A stretch of DNA of 64,000 nt from Mycolicibacterium sp. ND9-15. GTDB lineage: Bacteria > Actinomycetota > Actinomycetes > Mycobacteriales > Mycobacteriaceae. Below the pieces are notes generated by a model. It saw nothing but the letters and a program-made list of their open reading frames with translations. It made no database searches and was not told the DNA's origin. How positions within the stretch are numbered: the first letter of the stretch is position 1; each line of letters opens with the position of its first letter. A program made the translations under genes and the position numbers. Below, in pieces: positions 30,934-40,216 of the stretch. The DNA is taken from positions 3,757,501-3,821,500 of the forward strand of contig NZ_CP142362.1 of NCBI RefSeq assembly GCF_035918395.1, given 5' to 3'.

Positions 30934-32870
30934 CCGCCGCCTGTCACCAGGACAGCGGCACCGTCGCCGATTCAGACCAGGTCCGCATCGCCCTGGTGGG
31001 CAGCCCGAACGCCGGAAAAACGAGTGTGTTCAACCACCTCACCGGACTGCGCGCCCGCACCGGAAACTATCCCGGCGTCACCGTCGCCCGGTACCTGGGA
31101 ACCGGACGCTTCCGGTGCGAGGAGCACGGCGTCCACAAGTTCACCGTCGAAGACCTCCCGGGCGCCTACAGCCTGCACCCGGTCAGCCCGGACGAGAAGG
31201 TCGTCGCCGACGTGCTGCACGGCCGGCTACCGGGCATAACCGCTCCCGATGCCATGGCGGTCGTGGTGGACGTCACCGTGCTGGAGCGATCACTGTCGCT
31301 GGTGGCGCAGGTGTTGGCGCTCGGCAAACCGACCATGGTGATCCTCACCATGACCGATGAACTGGCCGCGCGCGGCGGCCATCTCGACGTCGACCGGTTC
31401 GCCGCGGCGCTCGGCATCCCCGTCGTCGGCGTCATCGGCAGCCGCGGCAAGGGTTTCGAACCGCTGCGCGCGCTACTGGCGTCCCCGCACAACTGGGGCC
31501 GCGCCCCCATCCCGCCGCCGCGCGACGACGCCGAGTTCAACAGCTGGGTGGCGTCCGTGCTGCACGCAGGACGATATCGGCTGCCCGAACCCGACCGTCG
31601 CAGCGCCCACATCGACCGAGTGTTGCTACATCCGGTGTTCGGCTCGCTGATCTTCGTCGCCGTGATGTTCCTGCTGTTCCAGGTGATCTTCACCGTTGCG
31701 GCGCCACTTCAAGATCTCATCGAGCAGTTCTTCAGCTGGCTCGGTCCGGTGGCCGGTGACGTCATCCCAAACGCCACGCTGTCCGGGCTGGTGAGCGGCG
31801 GCATCATCGGCGGTGTCGGCGCGGTGCTGGTGTTCATTCCGCAGATCATGCTGATGTTCCTGCTGATCGCGCTGCTGGAGAACGTCGGCTATATGGCGCG
31901 GGCGGCGTTCCTGGTCGACCGCATCATGGCCACCACCGGCTTGGAGGGCCGCGCGTTCGTCGCGATGCTGTCCTCGGTGGCCTGTGCGGTCCCCGGCATC
32001 ATGGCTACCCGAACCCTGCCGTCGTCGCGGGACCGGATCGCCACCTCGATGGCGGCGCCGCTGATGACCTGCTCAGCGCGGCTTCCCGTCTACATATTGC
32101 TGATCGGGCTGCTCGTCGACGCCGACGCACGGGTCGGCCCACTGTCGGTGCAGGGCTTGGCAATGTTCGGGCTCTACGTGCTCGGCGGTGCCTCGGCGAT
32201 GTTCACCGCGTGGCTGTTCAAGTCGGTGGTGCTCGGTGGCGACCTGCTGCCCTTCTACATGGAGATGCCGCCCTACCGGTTCCCGTCCATCAAGTCCGTG
32301 GTGCTGACGATGTGGGACTCGGCAAAAGCCTTCTTGCGCAAGGCCGGAACCATCATCCTGGCCACCTCGATCGTGCTGTGGCTGCTGCTGAATCTGCCAC
32401 TACGCACTGCCGAGATCGCGGGCATGGACAGTTCGGCGGCGGCCGCCTTCGTGGTCGACAACTCCTACGCCGCGGCACTCGGAAAATTCATCGAGCCGCT
32501 GTTCGCGCCGCTGGGCTTCGACTGGCGCATCTGCGTTGGGCTGATCGGAGCGATCGCGGCCCGCGAGGTGTTCGTCGCGACGATGGGGCAGATCTTCGCC
32601 GCCGCCGACCCGGAAAGCCCCACCGACGCGGTGCAGACAGCGGTGTTCATGTCCGGCCCGCACCAAGGCGAGCTACTGTTCACCGTCCCCACCACCGTCG
32701 CGCTGCTGGTGTTCTTCGTCTATGCGTTGCTGTGCATGTCCACGGTGGCCACGATCCGCCGCGAGACCAATTCGTGGAAATGGCCCGTGGTGGCGTGGAC
32801 CTATATGTTCGTGCTGGCGTGGGTGGCGGCGTTGCTCGCCCGCCACATCACCATCTGGCTGACGGGCTGA
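30930..32870 (+). CDS. feoB: FeoB, ferrous iron transport GTPase-permease
   Basis: A 646-residue FeoB. The N-terminal G domain has G1 GSPNAGKTSVF, G3 DLPGAYSL and G4 TMTDEL. The membrane part has two Gate motifs, the first including SVACAVPGIMATRTLPS and the second following KSVVLTMWDSAKAFLRKAGT; each begins with the conserved Cys/Ser and Pro pattern, and TCSARLPVYI is also visible. It imports Fe(II) under low oxygen or acid. ATG 30930 overlaps feoA. It is followed by a NifU-like gene 10 nt downstream. Confidence 0.95.
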   Translation: MTAACHQDSGTVADSDQVRIALVGSPNAGKTSVFNHLTGLRARTGNYPGVTVARYLGTGRFRCEEHGVHKFTVEDLPGAYSLHPVSPDEKVVADVLHGRLPGITAPDAMAVVVDVTVLERSLSLVAQVLALGKPTMVILTMTDELAARGGHLDVDRFAAALGIPVVGVIGSRGKGFEPLRALLASPHNWGRAPIPPPRDDAEFNSWVASVLHAGRYRLPEPDRRSAHIDRVLLHPVFGSLIFVAVMFLLFQVIFTVAAPLQDLIEQFFSWLGPVAGDVIPNATLSGLVSGGIIGGVGAVLVFIPQIMLMFLLIALLENVGYMARAAFLVDRIMATTGLEGRAFVAMLSSVACAVPGIMATRTLPSSRDRIATSMAAPLMTCSARLPVYILLIGLLVDADARVGPLSVQGLAMFGLYVLGGASAMFTAWLFKSVVLGGDLLPFYMEMPPYRFPSIKSVVLTMWDSAKAFLRKAGTIILATSIVLWLLLNLPLRTAEIAGMDSSAAAAFVVDNSYAAALGKFIEPLFAPLGFDWRICVGLIGAIAAREVFVATMGQIFAAADPESPTDAVQTAVFMSGPHQGELLFTVPTTVALLVFFVYALLCMSTVATIRRETNSWKWPVVAWTYMFVLAWVAALLARHITIWLTG

Positions 32871-32880
32871 GGGGTCCGAC

Positions 32881-33417
32881 ATGTCGATGCCGACGCTGCA
32901 TCCCGAGGGCACCTCGGACCCCCGCCTGATCCGGTGGGTCACCGGAGGTCGCCAGCTGTCGGCGAACTGTCCCGAACTGGCCGCGTTGATCGCGGACGGG
33001 ACGCTGGAGCAGGTTCAGGTCTTGCCAGGCGAGGTGCACACATGCCTGGGCGACGACCGTTCCTGGCCGGTCGACGGCCCCCGGGTGCGCTCGGCGCTGC
33101 TGGAGGCGCTGTCCAGCTCCGGCGGCGCAGACGAGCAGTCTGACGACATACGACGCAAGGTCGCGGAGATCATCGAGCGCGAGGTGATGCCGGTGGCCGG
33201 TTCGCACGGCGGCAGCGTCACCGTCGAGTCGGTGAGCGACGGCGTGGTCACCGTCGACTTCGGCGGTGCCTGCGCGGGATGCACGCTGCGCGGGCGCACG
33301 CTGAGAATTCTGATCGCACGCGCAGTTCAGGCGCAATATCCGCAGATCCGCGAGGTCCGCACCACGCAGAAGCGGCGCCTGTGGCTCAAGATCTCCGGCA
33401 ACAGAAGAGGGCAGTGA
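32881..33417 (+). CDS. NifU-like (NfuA C-terminal) Fe-S carrier protein with extra N-terminal domain
   Basis: A 178-residue protein. Residues ~95-160 are the NifU C-terminal domain, with IIEREVMPVAGSHGGSVTVE and the Fe-S-binding CxxC in FGGACAGCTLRGRT. The N-terminal ~85 residues include TGGRQLSANCPELAALIADG and do not match a domain I can name. Such proteins carry [4Fe-4S] clusters to targets. Sitting between feoB and a P-type ATPase under a putative IdeR box, it may link imported iron to cluster assembly. Confidence 0.85.
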   Translation: MSMPTLHPEGTSDPRLIRWVTGGRQLSANCPELAALIADGTLEQVQVLPGEVHTCLGDDRSWPVDGPRVRSALLEALSSSGGADEQSDDIRRKVAEIIEREVMPVAGSHGGSVTVESVSDGVVTVDFGGACAGCTLRGRTLRILIARAVQAQYPQIREVRTTQKRRLWLKISGNRRGQ

Positions 33418-33418
33418 G

Positions 33419-36400
33419 ATGGGACTGCTGGGACTTCCGCTTCAGGCCGTTCGCGCCGCGGCCGGCGGGGCGGCCGCGGTGGAGGCCGGCGTGGGGGCGA
33501 TGACCCGCACTGCCGCGGGAGTGGTGCTCGAGGCGGTCGCCGGTCGACCGGCGCGCCGCACCAGTTCCAATGGGGATGGCCGCTGGATCGAGATCCGCGG
33601 GCTCGACGGTGAAGACGCGCAACGTATCGGCGCCGAGGTGCTCGCCGCGCTGCGCTCGGCGCCCGGCGTCGACACCGCGATGTTGAACGTGGCGAGCTCC
33701 CGGGTAGTGGTGACCGTCCGCCCTGGCGGCCCGGACTGCACCGAATTGGGCCGCGTCGTGGACGAGGCCGAGACGCGGGCACGCCGCTCCGCCACCCCGT
33801 GCTCACCCGTCTCGCTGCCGGGCGACGACGAACTGCTGGCCGCCAGGCTGCTTGCCGCCGGAGTCGCCGCGGCCGGGATCGGCCCCGCCGCCGTCGCCGC
33901 CGGATTGCGCCTCGGCGGGCTCACCCGCGCGCTGTCCGTCCCCGTCGTCTGGTTCGAGAACGTCCCCCGGCTGCGCGGGCACCTCGAGCGCTATCTCGGT
34001 CGCGACGGCGCCGAGTTGGCGATCGCACTGGTCAGCACCGGCACCTCAGTGCTGAGCGCCTCGCCGGCTGCGGTGCTCGGCCAGGCGGTCACCCGTGCCA
34101 TGCTGGCTGCCGAGACGGTCAACGGTCGACGCAGCTGGCGCCGGCTCGAACCCGGCCTGACCGAACAGGCGATCAAGTCGTCCGGTGACCCCGGCGACGT
34201 GCCCCGCCGAATCGACGAGTCCGCCTACGGTGCCGGTGAGCGGTACGCCGATCGCGCCGCTGCGGTCGGTGCCGGTGCGTCCGCGGTGATCGGCCTGACC
34301 ACCCGAAGCGTCCGCGCGGCCGGCGACGCAGCACTCGTTGCCGCCGCGCGACCGGTGCGCAGCGTCAAGGAGTCCTTCGCATGCGCGTTGGGTCGCGGTC
34401 TGACGGCCCGCCACCACGGACTGGTGCTCCGCCCGGCCGCGCTGCGCCGACTGGACCGGATCGACACCGTCGTGATCGATCCGCGCGTGCTCTACACCGA
34501 TGAGCTGACCGTCACCCGCGTCCGCGGCGTCGAGAACGCGAGCCGCGCCACGGCCTGGGAGGCGGCGCTAGCGGCGCTCGATGACGGCCGGTTGGCGCCA
34601 GGCTGGCACAGGCTGGCCGGCATCGCGGACGCGGGCGACGACGGGGAGGCGCTGGTGAGCGCCATCCGTGATCCGCTCGCATCGGCGGTTGTCACCGAGG
34701 CGCGCCGGGCCGGCGCCCGGGTGGTGTCGCTGGACGACGAGGGCCTGCGCTCGCTGGGTCAGGGCTTCGACGAGTTGCGACCGGCCACCGGAACGGTCGA
34801 CGACGCGCTCGCCGAAACGGTGGCGGCGCTGCGGAGCAGCGATGCCCAAGTGATGCTGGTGACGGCGGGCGCTGGGCGCGCTGCAGCCGAAGCCGATGTG
34901 ACAGTTGGCGTTTGGTGTAACGGTTACCCTCCGCCGTGGGCGGCGGACGTGCTGCTGCCTGACCTCGCCGGGGTCTGGCGGATGCTGCACGCGTTGCCCG
35001 CCGCACGTCATGCCACCGCCAAGGGCATCGAGGTGTCGGCAAGCTCCTCGGTGCTCGGTGCGCTGATGTTGATGCCAGATGTCGTCGGCAACGGGCCGGC
35101 GGCCGGCAACCTCGCCGCGCTCGCTGCGCTGTGGACCGGCTACCGCATCGGTGACGGGGTCTTCGGTGAGCGACTGCCGCATCCCGAACCCGGGCACGAG
35201 TGGCACGCGTTGCCGGTCGAGGAAGTGCGGCGGCTGCTGCCCCGGGAACATCTCGACGGCTCCGCACGCACGGAGAGTGATGCGACGGGTCCGCTGCAGC
35301 CGATCATCGCAGCGGTCTCGCGGTCGTGGCGAATGCTCGCCGATCTGCTCGACGCCATCCGGGAGGACCTGTCCGATCCCATGACGCCGTTCCTCGCCAC
35401 GGGCGCTGCCGCGAGCGCATTGCTCGGTTCACCACTGGACGCTGCGTTGGTGGCCGGCGTGTTGCTGTCGAACACGACGATATCCGCCCAACAGTCGCTG
35501 CACGCCGAGCGCGTGCTCGATCGGCTGCTGGCTGTACAGGATCCGCTGGCCCGACGACTTGTCGGCCCGGCATCCGGGGAGCGGTACGAAGACGTGCCCG
35601 CCGGAGCCCTGGTACCGGGTGACCTGATCCGCGTCAAAGCGGGGGAGGTCATCCCCGCCGATGTCCGGGTGATCGTCGCCGACGCCGCGGAGGCCGACGA
35701 ATCGTCGCTGACCGGCGAGTCGCTGCCCGTCGCGAAGACCGCTGAACCCGCCCCCGGGGCTCCACTGGCCGAACGTGTCAGCATGCTCTACGCGGGCACC
35801 ACCCTGCTCTCCGGCCGCGTCACCGGCATCGTGACCTCGGTCGGCGCCGGCACACAGATGAACCGGGTGGCGGCGATGACCGGACGCAAGTCACGCAAGG
35901 TGGGGCTGCACGCCCAGTTGGCGCACATCACCGGCCGGGCGTTGCCGTGGAGCATCACCGGCGGCGGGACGGTCGGCCTGCTCAGCTTGCTGCGGGGCAC
36001 CCCGCTGCGGGAGGCGGTGGCCGGCGGCGTCGCGATCGCGGTGGCCGCCGTACCTGAAGGCCTGCCGCTCGTCGCCACGCTGGCCCAGCTCGCTGCGGCC
36101 CGCGAGCTCACCAGGTCATCCGTCCTGATCCGTAATCCGCGGGCGGTCGAGGCATTCGCCCGCCTCGACGTGGTGTGCTTCGACAAGACCGGCACGCTGA
36201 GCGAGAACCGGTTGCAGGTGAAAACGGTCCGGCCCCTCGCGGGTGTCGACGCCGGCAGGGTGCTCGCCGCCGCGGTGCGCACCGTGCGGCCCACGTCCAG
36301 CGACCAGTCCGACCATGCCACCGACGACGCCGTGCGCCTGGCTGCGGCCGAGATCGACGTCTTCCCCGGGGACACCGACGCCCGCCTGCCGTTCCAGTCC

Positions 36401-37759
36401 GACCGGCCCTACGCCGGCGCGCTGGTCGGCACCCGGCTGTCGGTCAAGGGGGCGCCGGAGGCGGTGACGGCCGCACTGGCCGGGGCCCACGAGGAGATGA
36501 CGGCGCTGATCGAGGAAATGACCGCGGCCGGTCTGCGGGTACTGGCGGTCGGCGAGCGTGAACTGTCCCCCGAGCAGGCCACGGCAGCAGCGGCCGATCA
36601 AGCCAAGCTGGCCGAACTGTGCGGGTCCGACCTCACCCCGCTGGGCGTGGTCGGGATCGCCGACACACCCCGCAGCGGTGCGCGCCCGCTGTTAGAGCAG
36701 TTGCAGGCACGGAATATCGGCGTGCGCCTGATCACCGGAGATCATCCGGTAACCGCCGCAGTGGTGGCCAACGACCTCGGGCTGACCGTCACCGCCGACG
36801 AAGTCATCACGGGACCGGAGTGGGAGTCGCTCACCACGGAAGCGCGTGTCGAGGCGGCACGGAACCATCGCGTGTTCGCCCGGATGGCGCCCGAACACAA
36901 GGTTCAGGTGGTCCAGGCCCTCGAGGCGGCCGACCTGGTGACGGCGATGGTCGGTGACGGAGCCAACGACGCGGGCGCCATTCGTGCGGCCACAGTGGGT
37001 GTGGGAGTGGTGTCCGCGGGCAGCGATCCCGCCCGTACCGCGGCCGACGTGATGCTCCTCGGCGGTGACATCGGTGCGTTGACCGACGCTCTCGACGAAG
37101 GCGAACAACTGTGGCAACGGGTGCGGTCCGCCGTGTCAATGCTGGTGGGACACAACATCGGTGAGCTGAGTTTTGCCTTGATCACGACTTTGGTGATGGG
37201 TCGTCCCGCGCTCAATGCCCGTCAGATCCTGTTGATCAACATGCTCACCGACGCGTTGCCTGCGGCCGCGCTGGCGGTGAGCCCGCAGACCGGCGAACAG
37301 ATGTCCGATCGCGACGAGGCCGCGCTGTGGCGAGCAATCTGGGTTCGGGGCGCCTCCACCGCGACCGGTGGGACGCTGGCCTGGGTGTTCGGCCGCGCCA
37401 CCGGAACGCCGCGCCGGGCGGCGACGATGGGGTTGATCGGGCTGGTGCTGACGCAGATGGGTCAGACACTGACCGATTCACGTGGGCGCCTGGTGGTGCT
37501 GACCAATATCGGGACGCTGGCCGGGATGGCCGCGATCATCAGCACCCCGGGGGTCAGCCAGGTGTTCGGTTGCACTCCGGTCGGCCCCATCGGTTGGGCA
37601 CAGGCGGCCGGCGCCGCCGCGATCGCCGGTGCGCTTCCGAAGGTCGCCCCGAACCTGGCCGACAGGGCCTCCGCAGCGATACAGTCGCTGCCCGAGGTGT
37701 GGGAGAAGGTCTCTCAGTCGTCGATGGTCAGTACGCCGACGCGAACGAGCAGCGCATAG
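33419..37759 (+). CDS. ctpI: CtpI-like large P-type cation ATPase
   Basis: A 1446-residue P-type ATPase, about twice normal length. The N-terminal ~600 residues hold an HMA-like region (WIEIRGLDGEDAQRIGAEVL), then membrane segments and a degenerate region. The canonical ATPase follows: A-domain ADESSLTGESLPVAK, phosphorylation site FDKTGTLSEN, nucleotide-binding region, and hinge VGDGANDAGAI. The architecture is that of mycobacterial CtpI. The ion is uncertain; location in a putative IdeR-controlled feo operon suggests a role with iron or another divalent metal. ATG 33419 is 1 nt after the NifU-like stop. Confidence 0.9.
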   Translation: MGLLGLPLQAVRAAAGGAAAVEAGVGAMTRTAAGVVLEAVAGRPARRTSSNGDGRWIEIRGLDGEDAQRIGAEVLAALRSAPGVDTAMLNVASSRVVVTVRPGGPDCTELGRVVDEAETRARRSATPCSPVSLPGDDELLAARLLAAGVAAAGIGPAAVAAGLRLGGLTRALSVPVVWFENVPRLRGHLERYLGRDGAELAIALVSTGTSVLSASPAAVLGQAVTRAMLAAETVNGRRSWRRLEPGLTEQAIKSSGDPGDVPRRIDESAYGAGERYADRAAAVGAGASAVIGLTTRSVRAAGDAALVAAARPVRSVKESFACALGRGLTARHHGLVLRPAALRRLDRIDTVVIDPRVLYTDELTVTRVRGVENASRATAWEAALAALDDGRLAPGWHRLAGIADAGDDGEALVSAIRDPLASAVVTEARRAGARVVSLDDEGLRSLGQGFDELRPATGTVDDALAETVAALRSSDAQVMLVTAGAGRAAAEADVTVGVWCNGYPPPWAADVLLPDLAGVWRMLHALPAARHATAKGIEVSASSSVLGALMLMPDVVGNGPAAGNLAALAALWTGYRIGDGVFGERLPHPEPGHEWHALPVEEVRRLLPREHLDGSARTESDATGPLQPIIAAVSRSWRMLADLLDAIREDLSDPMTPFLATGAAASALLGSPLDAALVAGVLLSNTTISAQQSLHAERVLDRLLAVQDPLARRLVGPASGERYEDVPAGALVPGDLIRVKAGEVIPADVRVIVADAAEADESSLTGESLPVAKTAEPAPGAPLAERVSMLYAGTTLLSGRVTGIVTSVGAGTQMNRVAAMTGRKSRKVGLHAQLAHITGRALPWSITGGGTVGLLSLLRGTPLREAVAGGVAIAVAAVPEGLPLVATLAQLAAARELTRSSVLIRNPRAVEAFARLDVVCFDKTGTLSENRLQVKTVRPLAGVDAGRVLAAAVRTVRPTSSDQSDHATDDAVRLAAAEIDVFPGDTDARLPFQSDRPYAGALVGTRLSVKGAPEAVTAALAGAHEEMTALIEEMTAAGLRVLAVGERELSPEQATAAAADQAKLAELCGSDLTPLGVVGIADTPRSGARPLLEQLQARNIGVRLITGDHPVTAAVVANDLGLTVTADEVITGPEWESLTTEARVEAARNHRVFARMAPEHKVQVVQALEAADLVTAMVGDGANDAGAIRAATVGVGVVSAGSDPARTAADVMLLGGDIGALTDALDEGEQLWQRVRSAVSMLVGHNIGELSFALITTLVMGRPALNARQILLINMLTDALPAAALAVSPQTGEQMSDRDEAALWRAIWVRGASTATGGTLAWVFGRATGTPRRAATMGLIGLVLTQMGQTLTDSRGRLVVLTNIGTLAGMAAIISTPGVSQVFGCTPVGPIGWAQAAGAAAIAGALPKVAPNLADRASAAIQSLPEVWEKVSQSSMVSTPTRTSSA

Positions 37760-37842
37760 ATCTCGCGCAGAGGGGGCGTCAGTAAGCGGACACCGGCGTC
37801 TAGCAAGGCTTCGGGCCCCACCGAGCGCGAGACATCAGTCAT
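37714..37842 (-). CDS. Small protein, probably leaderless and iron-regulated (42 aa)
   Basis: A 42-codon frame overlapping the ctpI 3' end on the opposite strand, starting MTDVSRSVGPEALLDAGVRL and ending LLVRVGVLTIDD. It reads like one amphipathic helical protein. The support is the upstream sequence: TAGCCT (TANNNT) lies 7 nt before the ATG and is itself part of an IdeR-like box (37843-37861). Expression would then be leaderless and iron-controlled. No homologue is recognised. Confidence 0.55.
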   Translation of the reverse strand: MTDVSRSVGPEALLDAGVRLLTPPLREIYALLVRVGVLTIDD

Positions 37843-37861
37843 GCAGGTAAGGCTAACCAAC
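37843..37861. promoter_or_regulatory. IdeR-like iron box between divergent small genes
   Basis: GCAGGTAAGGCTAACCAAC matches the IdeR consensus at 14 of 19 positions by my count. It starts immediately next to the ATG of the 42-aa minus-strand gene and lies about 45 bp before the plus-strand gene at 37907. Bound IdeR would cover the predicted -10 (TAGCCT, minus strand) of the 42-aa gene. Confidence 0.6.
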
Positions 37862-37906
37862 CAAGATAAAAATGTCAGCGGTTCACGCCGATTTGATGGA
37901 GGCGAG

Positions 37907-38209
37907 ATGTGGGATGCAGCACGGTCGTTCGTGGCGGAGCACCGTGACCTGTCGAAACTGGTCGAGGAGGGTCAGCGGTTCTCGGTCCGAGTCCCGGTCC
38001 TCGGGCGGGTGGGCGTGCCGCGGCCAGACCAGCTGGCCTTCTACGCTGCACTTGGCGTGTTGGCCGCGGCTCAGGTGATCGACTGGCCGGTCGCGCTACT
38101 CATCGGAGTCGGACATGCGGTCGCCATGCGAAATGTCGGTCATCGGGAAGCCGCCGCCGACCAGAAAGCCGATTCCGAAGAGGCCCTCGCGCCCGCGGAA
38201 ACCGGCTGA
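37907..38209 (+). CDS. Small membrane-associated protein in the iron region (100 aa)
   Basis: The preferred start is ATG 37907, preceded by GGAGGCGAG about 5 nt upstream (strong Shine-Dalgarno). The protein opens MWDAARSFVAEHRDLSKLVE, has a basic middle, then one or two hydrophobic stretches (LAFYAALGVLAAAQVIDWPV, ALLIGVGHAVAM) and an acidic Ala-rich tail. It resembles small membrane-anchored mycobacterial proteins but I cannot assign a family. Position beside an IdeR-like box suggests iron response. Confidence 0.65.
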   Translation: MWDAARSFVAEHRDLSKLVEEGQRFSVRVPVLGRVGVPRPDQLAFYAALGVLAAAQVIDWPVALLIGVGHAVAMRNVGHREAAADQKADSEEALAPAETG

Positions 38210-38304
38210 TCGCACGACCCTCGAGCTCGATCGGCTCGCCGTATCGCAAGTGACGGGGATCTCTCGTTTTCGTGATTGGCCGACCGCGCTGCGACAATCT
38301 CGCA

Positions 38305-40194
38305 GTGGATTTTCGCAACGTCGCCATCGTGGCACACGTCGACCATGGGAAGACGACCCTGGTCGACGCCATGCTGCGCCAGTCCGGCGCCCTGACACAC
38401 CGCGGCGACGACGCCACCGAGCGCATCATGGACTCCGGTGACCTGGAGCGCGAAAAGGGCATCACGATCCTCGCCAAGAATACCGCCGTGCACCGCCACC
38501 ACGCTGATGGCAGTGTGACGGTAATCAACGTCATCGACACGCCCGGCCACGCGGACTTCGGCGGCGAGGTCGAACGCGGGCTGTCCATGGTCGACGGCGT
38601 GCTGCTGCTGGTCGACGCGTCCGAGGGCCCGCTGCCGCAGACCCGGTTCGTGCTGCGCAAGGCGCTGGCCGCGCACCTGCCGGTCATCCTCGTGGTCAAC
38701 AAGACCGACCGCCCCGACGCGCGGATCAGCGAGGTGGTCTCCGACAGCCACGACTTGCTGCTCGACGTCGCATCGGACCTCGATGAGGAAGCGCAGACGG
38801 CTGCGGAGGAAGCACTCGGGTTGCCGACGCTGTACGCGTCGGGCCGGGCCGGTATCGCCAGCACCACCGCGCCGGCCAACGGCGAGAACCCCGACGGCAC
38901 CAACCTCGACCCGCTGTTCGACGTCCTCATGGAGTACATTCCGCCGCCCAGCGGCGACCCGGAGGCTCCGCTGCAGGCCCTGGTCACCAACCTCGACGCC
39001 TCGGCGTTCCTCGGCCGCCTGGCGCTGATCCGCATCTACAACGGCAAGCTGCGCAAGGGCCAGCAAGTCGCCTGGATGCGCGAGGTCGACGGCGTGCCCG
39101 TCATCACGAACGCCAAGATCACCGAACTGCTGGCCACCGTGGGCGTCGAGCGTAATCCCACCGACGAGGCCATCGCGGGTGACATCGTCGCGGTCGCCGG
39201 CATACCCGAGATCATGATCGGTGACACGCTCGCGGACCCCGAGCACGCTCACGCGTTGCCGCGCATCACGGTCGACGAGCCGGCGATCTCGGTCACCATC
39301 GGCACCAACACCTCCCCGCTGGCGGGCAAGGTGTCCGGCCACAAGCTCACCGCGCGGATGGTGCGCAACCGGCTCGACCAGGAACTGGTCGGCAACGTGT
39401 CGATCAAGGTCGTTGACATCGGTAGGCCGGACGCCTGGGAGGTGCAGGGCCGCGGCGAACTGGCGCTGGCCGTCCTCGTCGAGCAGATGCGCCGCGAGGG
39501 CTTCGAGCTGACCGTCGGCAAGCCGCAGGTGGTCACTCGCACCATCGACGGCAAGCTGCACGAACCATTCGAGGCGATGACCATCGACTGCCCCGAGGAG
39601 TTCGTCGGCGCCATCACGCAGCTGATGGCCGCGCGCAAGGGCCGCATGGAGGACATGACCAACCACGCTGCGGGCTGGGTGCGGATGGACTTCGTCGTGC
39701 CGAGCCGCGGCCTGATCGGCTTCCGCACCGACTTCCTGACACTGACGCGTGGCACGGGCATCGCCAACGCCGTGTTCGACGGCTACCGGCCGTGGGCAGG
39801 GGAGATCCGCGCCCGGCACAGCGGGTCGCTGGTGTCGGACCGCAGCGGCAGCATCACGCCGTTCGCGATGATCCAGCTCGCCGACCGTGGCCAGTTCTTC
39901 GTCGAGCCCGGCCAGGACACCTACGAAGGTCAGGTCGTCGGAATCAACCCGCGCGCCGAGGATCTCGACGTCAACGTCACCCGGGAGAAGAAGCTGACCA
40001 ACATGCGCAGCTCGACGGCCGACGTCATGGAGACCCTGGCCCGTCCACTGGAGTTGACGCTCGAGCAGGCCATGGAGTTCTGCGCGGAGGACGAGTGCGT
40101 GGAAGTCACTCCCGAGGTCGTCCGCGTCCGCAAGGTCGAGCTCACCGCGAGCCTGCGTGCCCGCGCCAAGGCGCGCGCGAAGGCCCGCGGTTAG
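38305..40194 (+). CDS. typA: Translational GTPase TypA/BipA
   Basis: A 629-residue ribosome-associated GTPase. G1 is AHVDHGKTTLVD, G2/switch REKGITILAKNT, G3 DTPGHADFGG, and G4 VNKTDRPDARI. Domain 2 and the EF-G-like C-terminal domains follow (GQLADRGQFFVEPGQD-type region near 555 and the C-terminal BipA domain with TREKKLTNMRSSTADVMETL). BipA supports ribosome assembly and stress growth. GTG at 38305 gives VDFRNVAIVAHVDHGK, matching the normal start. Order with lpqW and mshB follows Rv1165-Rv1170. Confidence 0.95.
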   Translation: MDFRNVAIVAHVDHGKTTLVDAMLRQSGALTHRGDDATERIMDSGDLEREKGITILAKNTAVHRHHADGSVTVINVIDTPGHADFGGEVERGLSMVDGVLLLVDASEGPLPQTRFVLRKALAAHLPVILVVNKTDRPDARISEVVSDSHDLLLDVASDLDEEAQTAAEEALGLPTLYASGRAGIASTTAPANGENPDGTNLDPLFDVLMEYIPPPSGDPEAPLQALVTNLDASAFLGRLALIRIYNGKLRKGQQVAWMREVDGVPVITNAKITELLATVGVERNPTDEAIAGDIVAVAGIPEIMIGDTLADPEHAHALPRITVDEPAISVTIGTNTSPLAGKVSGHKLTARMVRNRLDQELVGNVSIKVVDIGRPDAWEVQGRGELALAVLVEQMRREGFELTVGKPQVVTRTIDGKLHEPFEAMTIDCPEEFVGAITQLMAARKGRMEDMTNHAAGWVRMDFVVPSRGLIGFRTDFLTLTRGTGIANAVFDGYRPWAGEIRARHSGSLVSDRSGSITPFAMIQLADRGQFFVEPGQDTYEGQVVGINPRAEDLDVNVTREKKLTNMRSSTADVMETLARPLELTLEQAMEFCAEDECVEVTPEVVRVRKVELTASLRARAKARAKARG

Positions 40195-40203
40195 AGCTGT
40201 CGA

Positions 40204-40209
40204 TACCCT
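40204..40209 (+). promoter_or_regulatory. Predicted -10 box for leaderless lpqW
   Basis: TACCCT followed by 7 nt and GTG 40217. No ribosome-binding site is present, so lpqW is probably transcribed separately from typA as a leaderless mRNA despite lying only 22 bp after it. Confidence 0.5.
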
Positions 40210-40216
40210 GTTTGTC

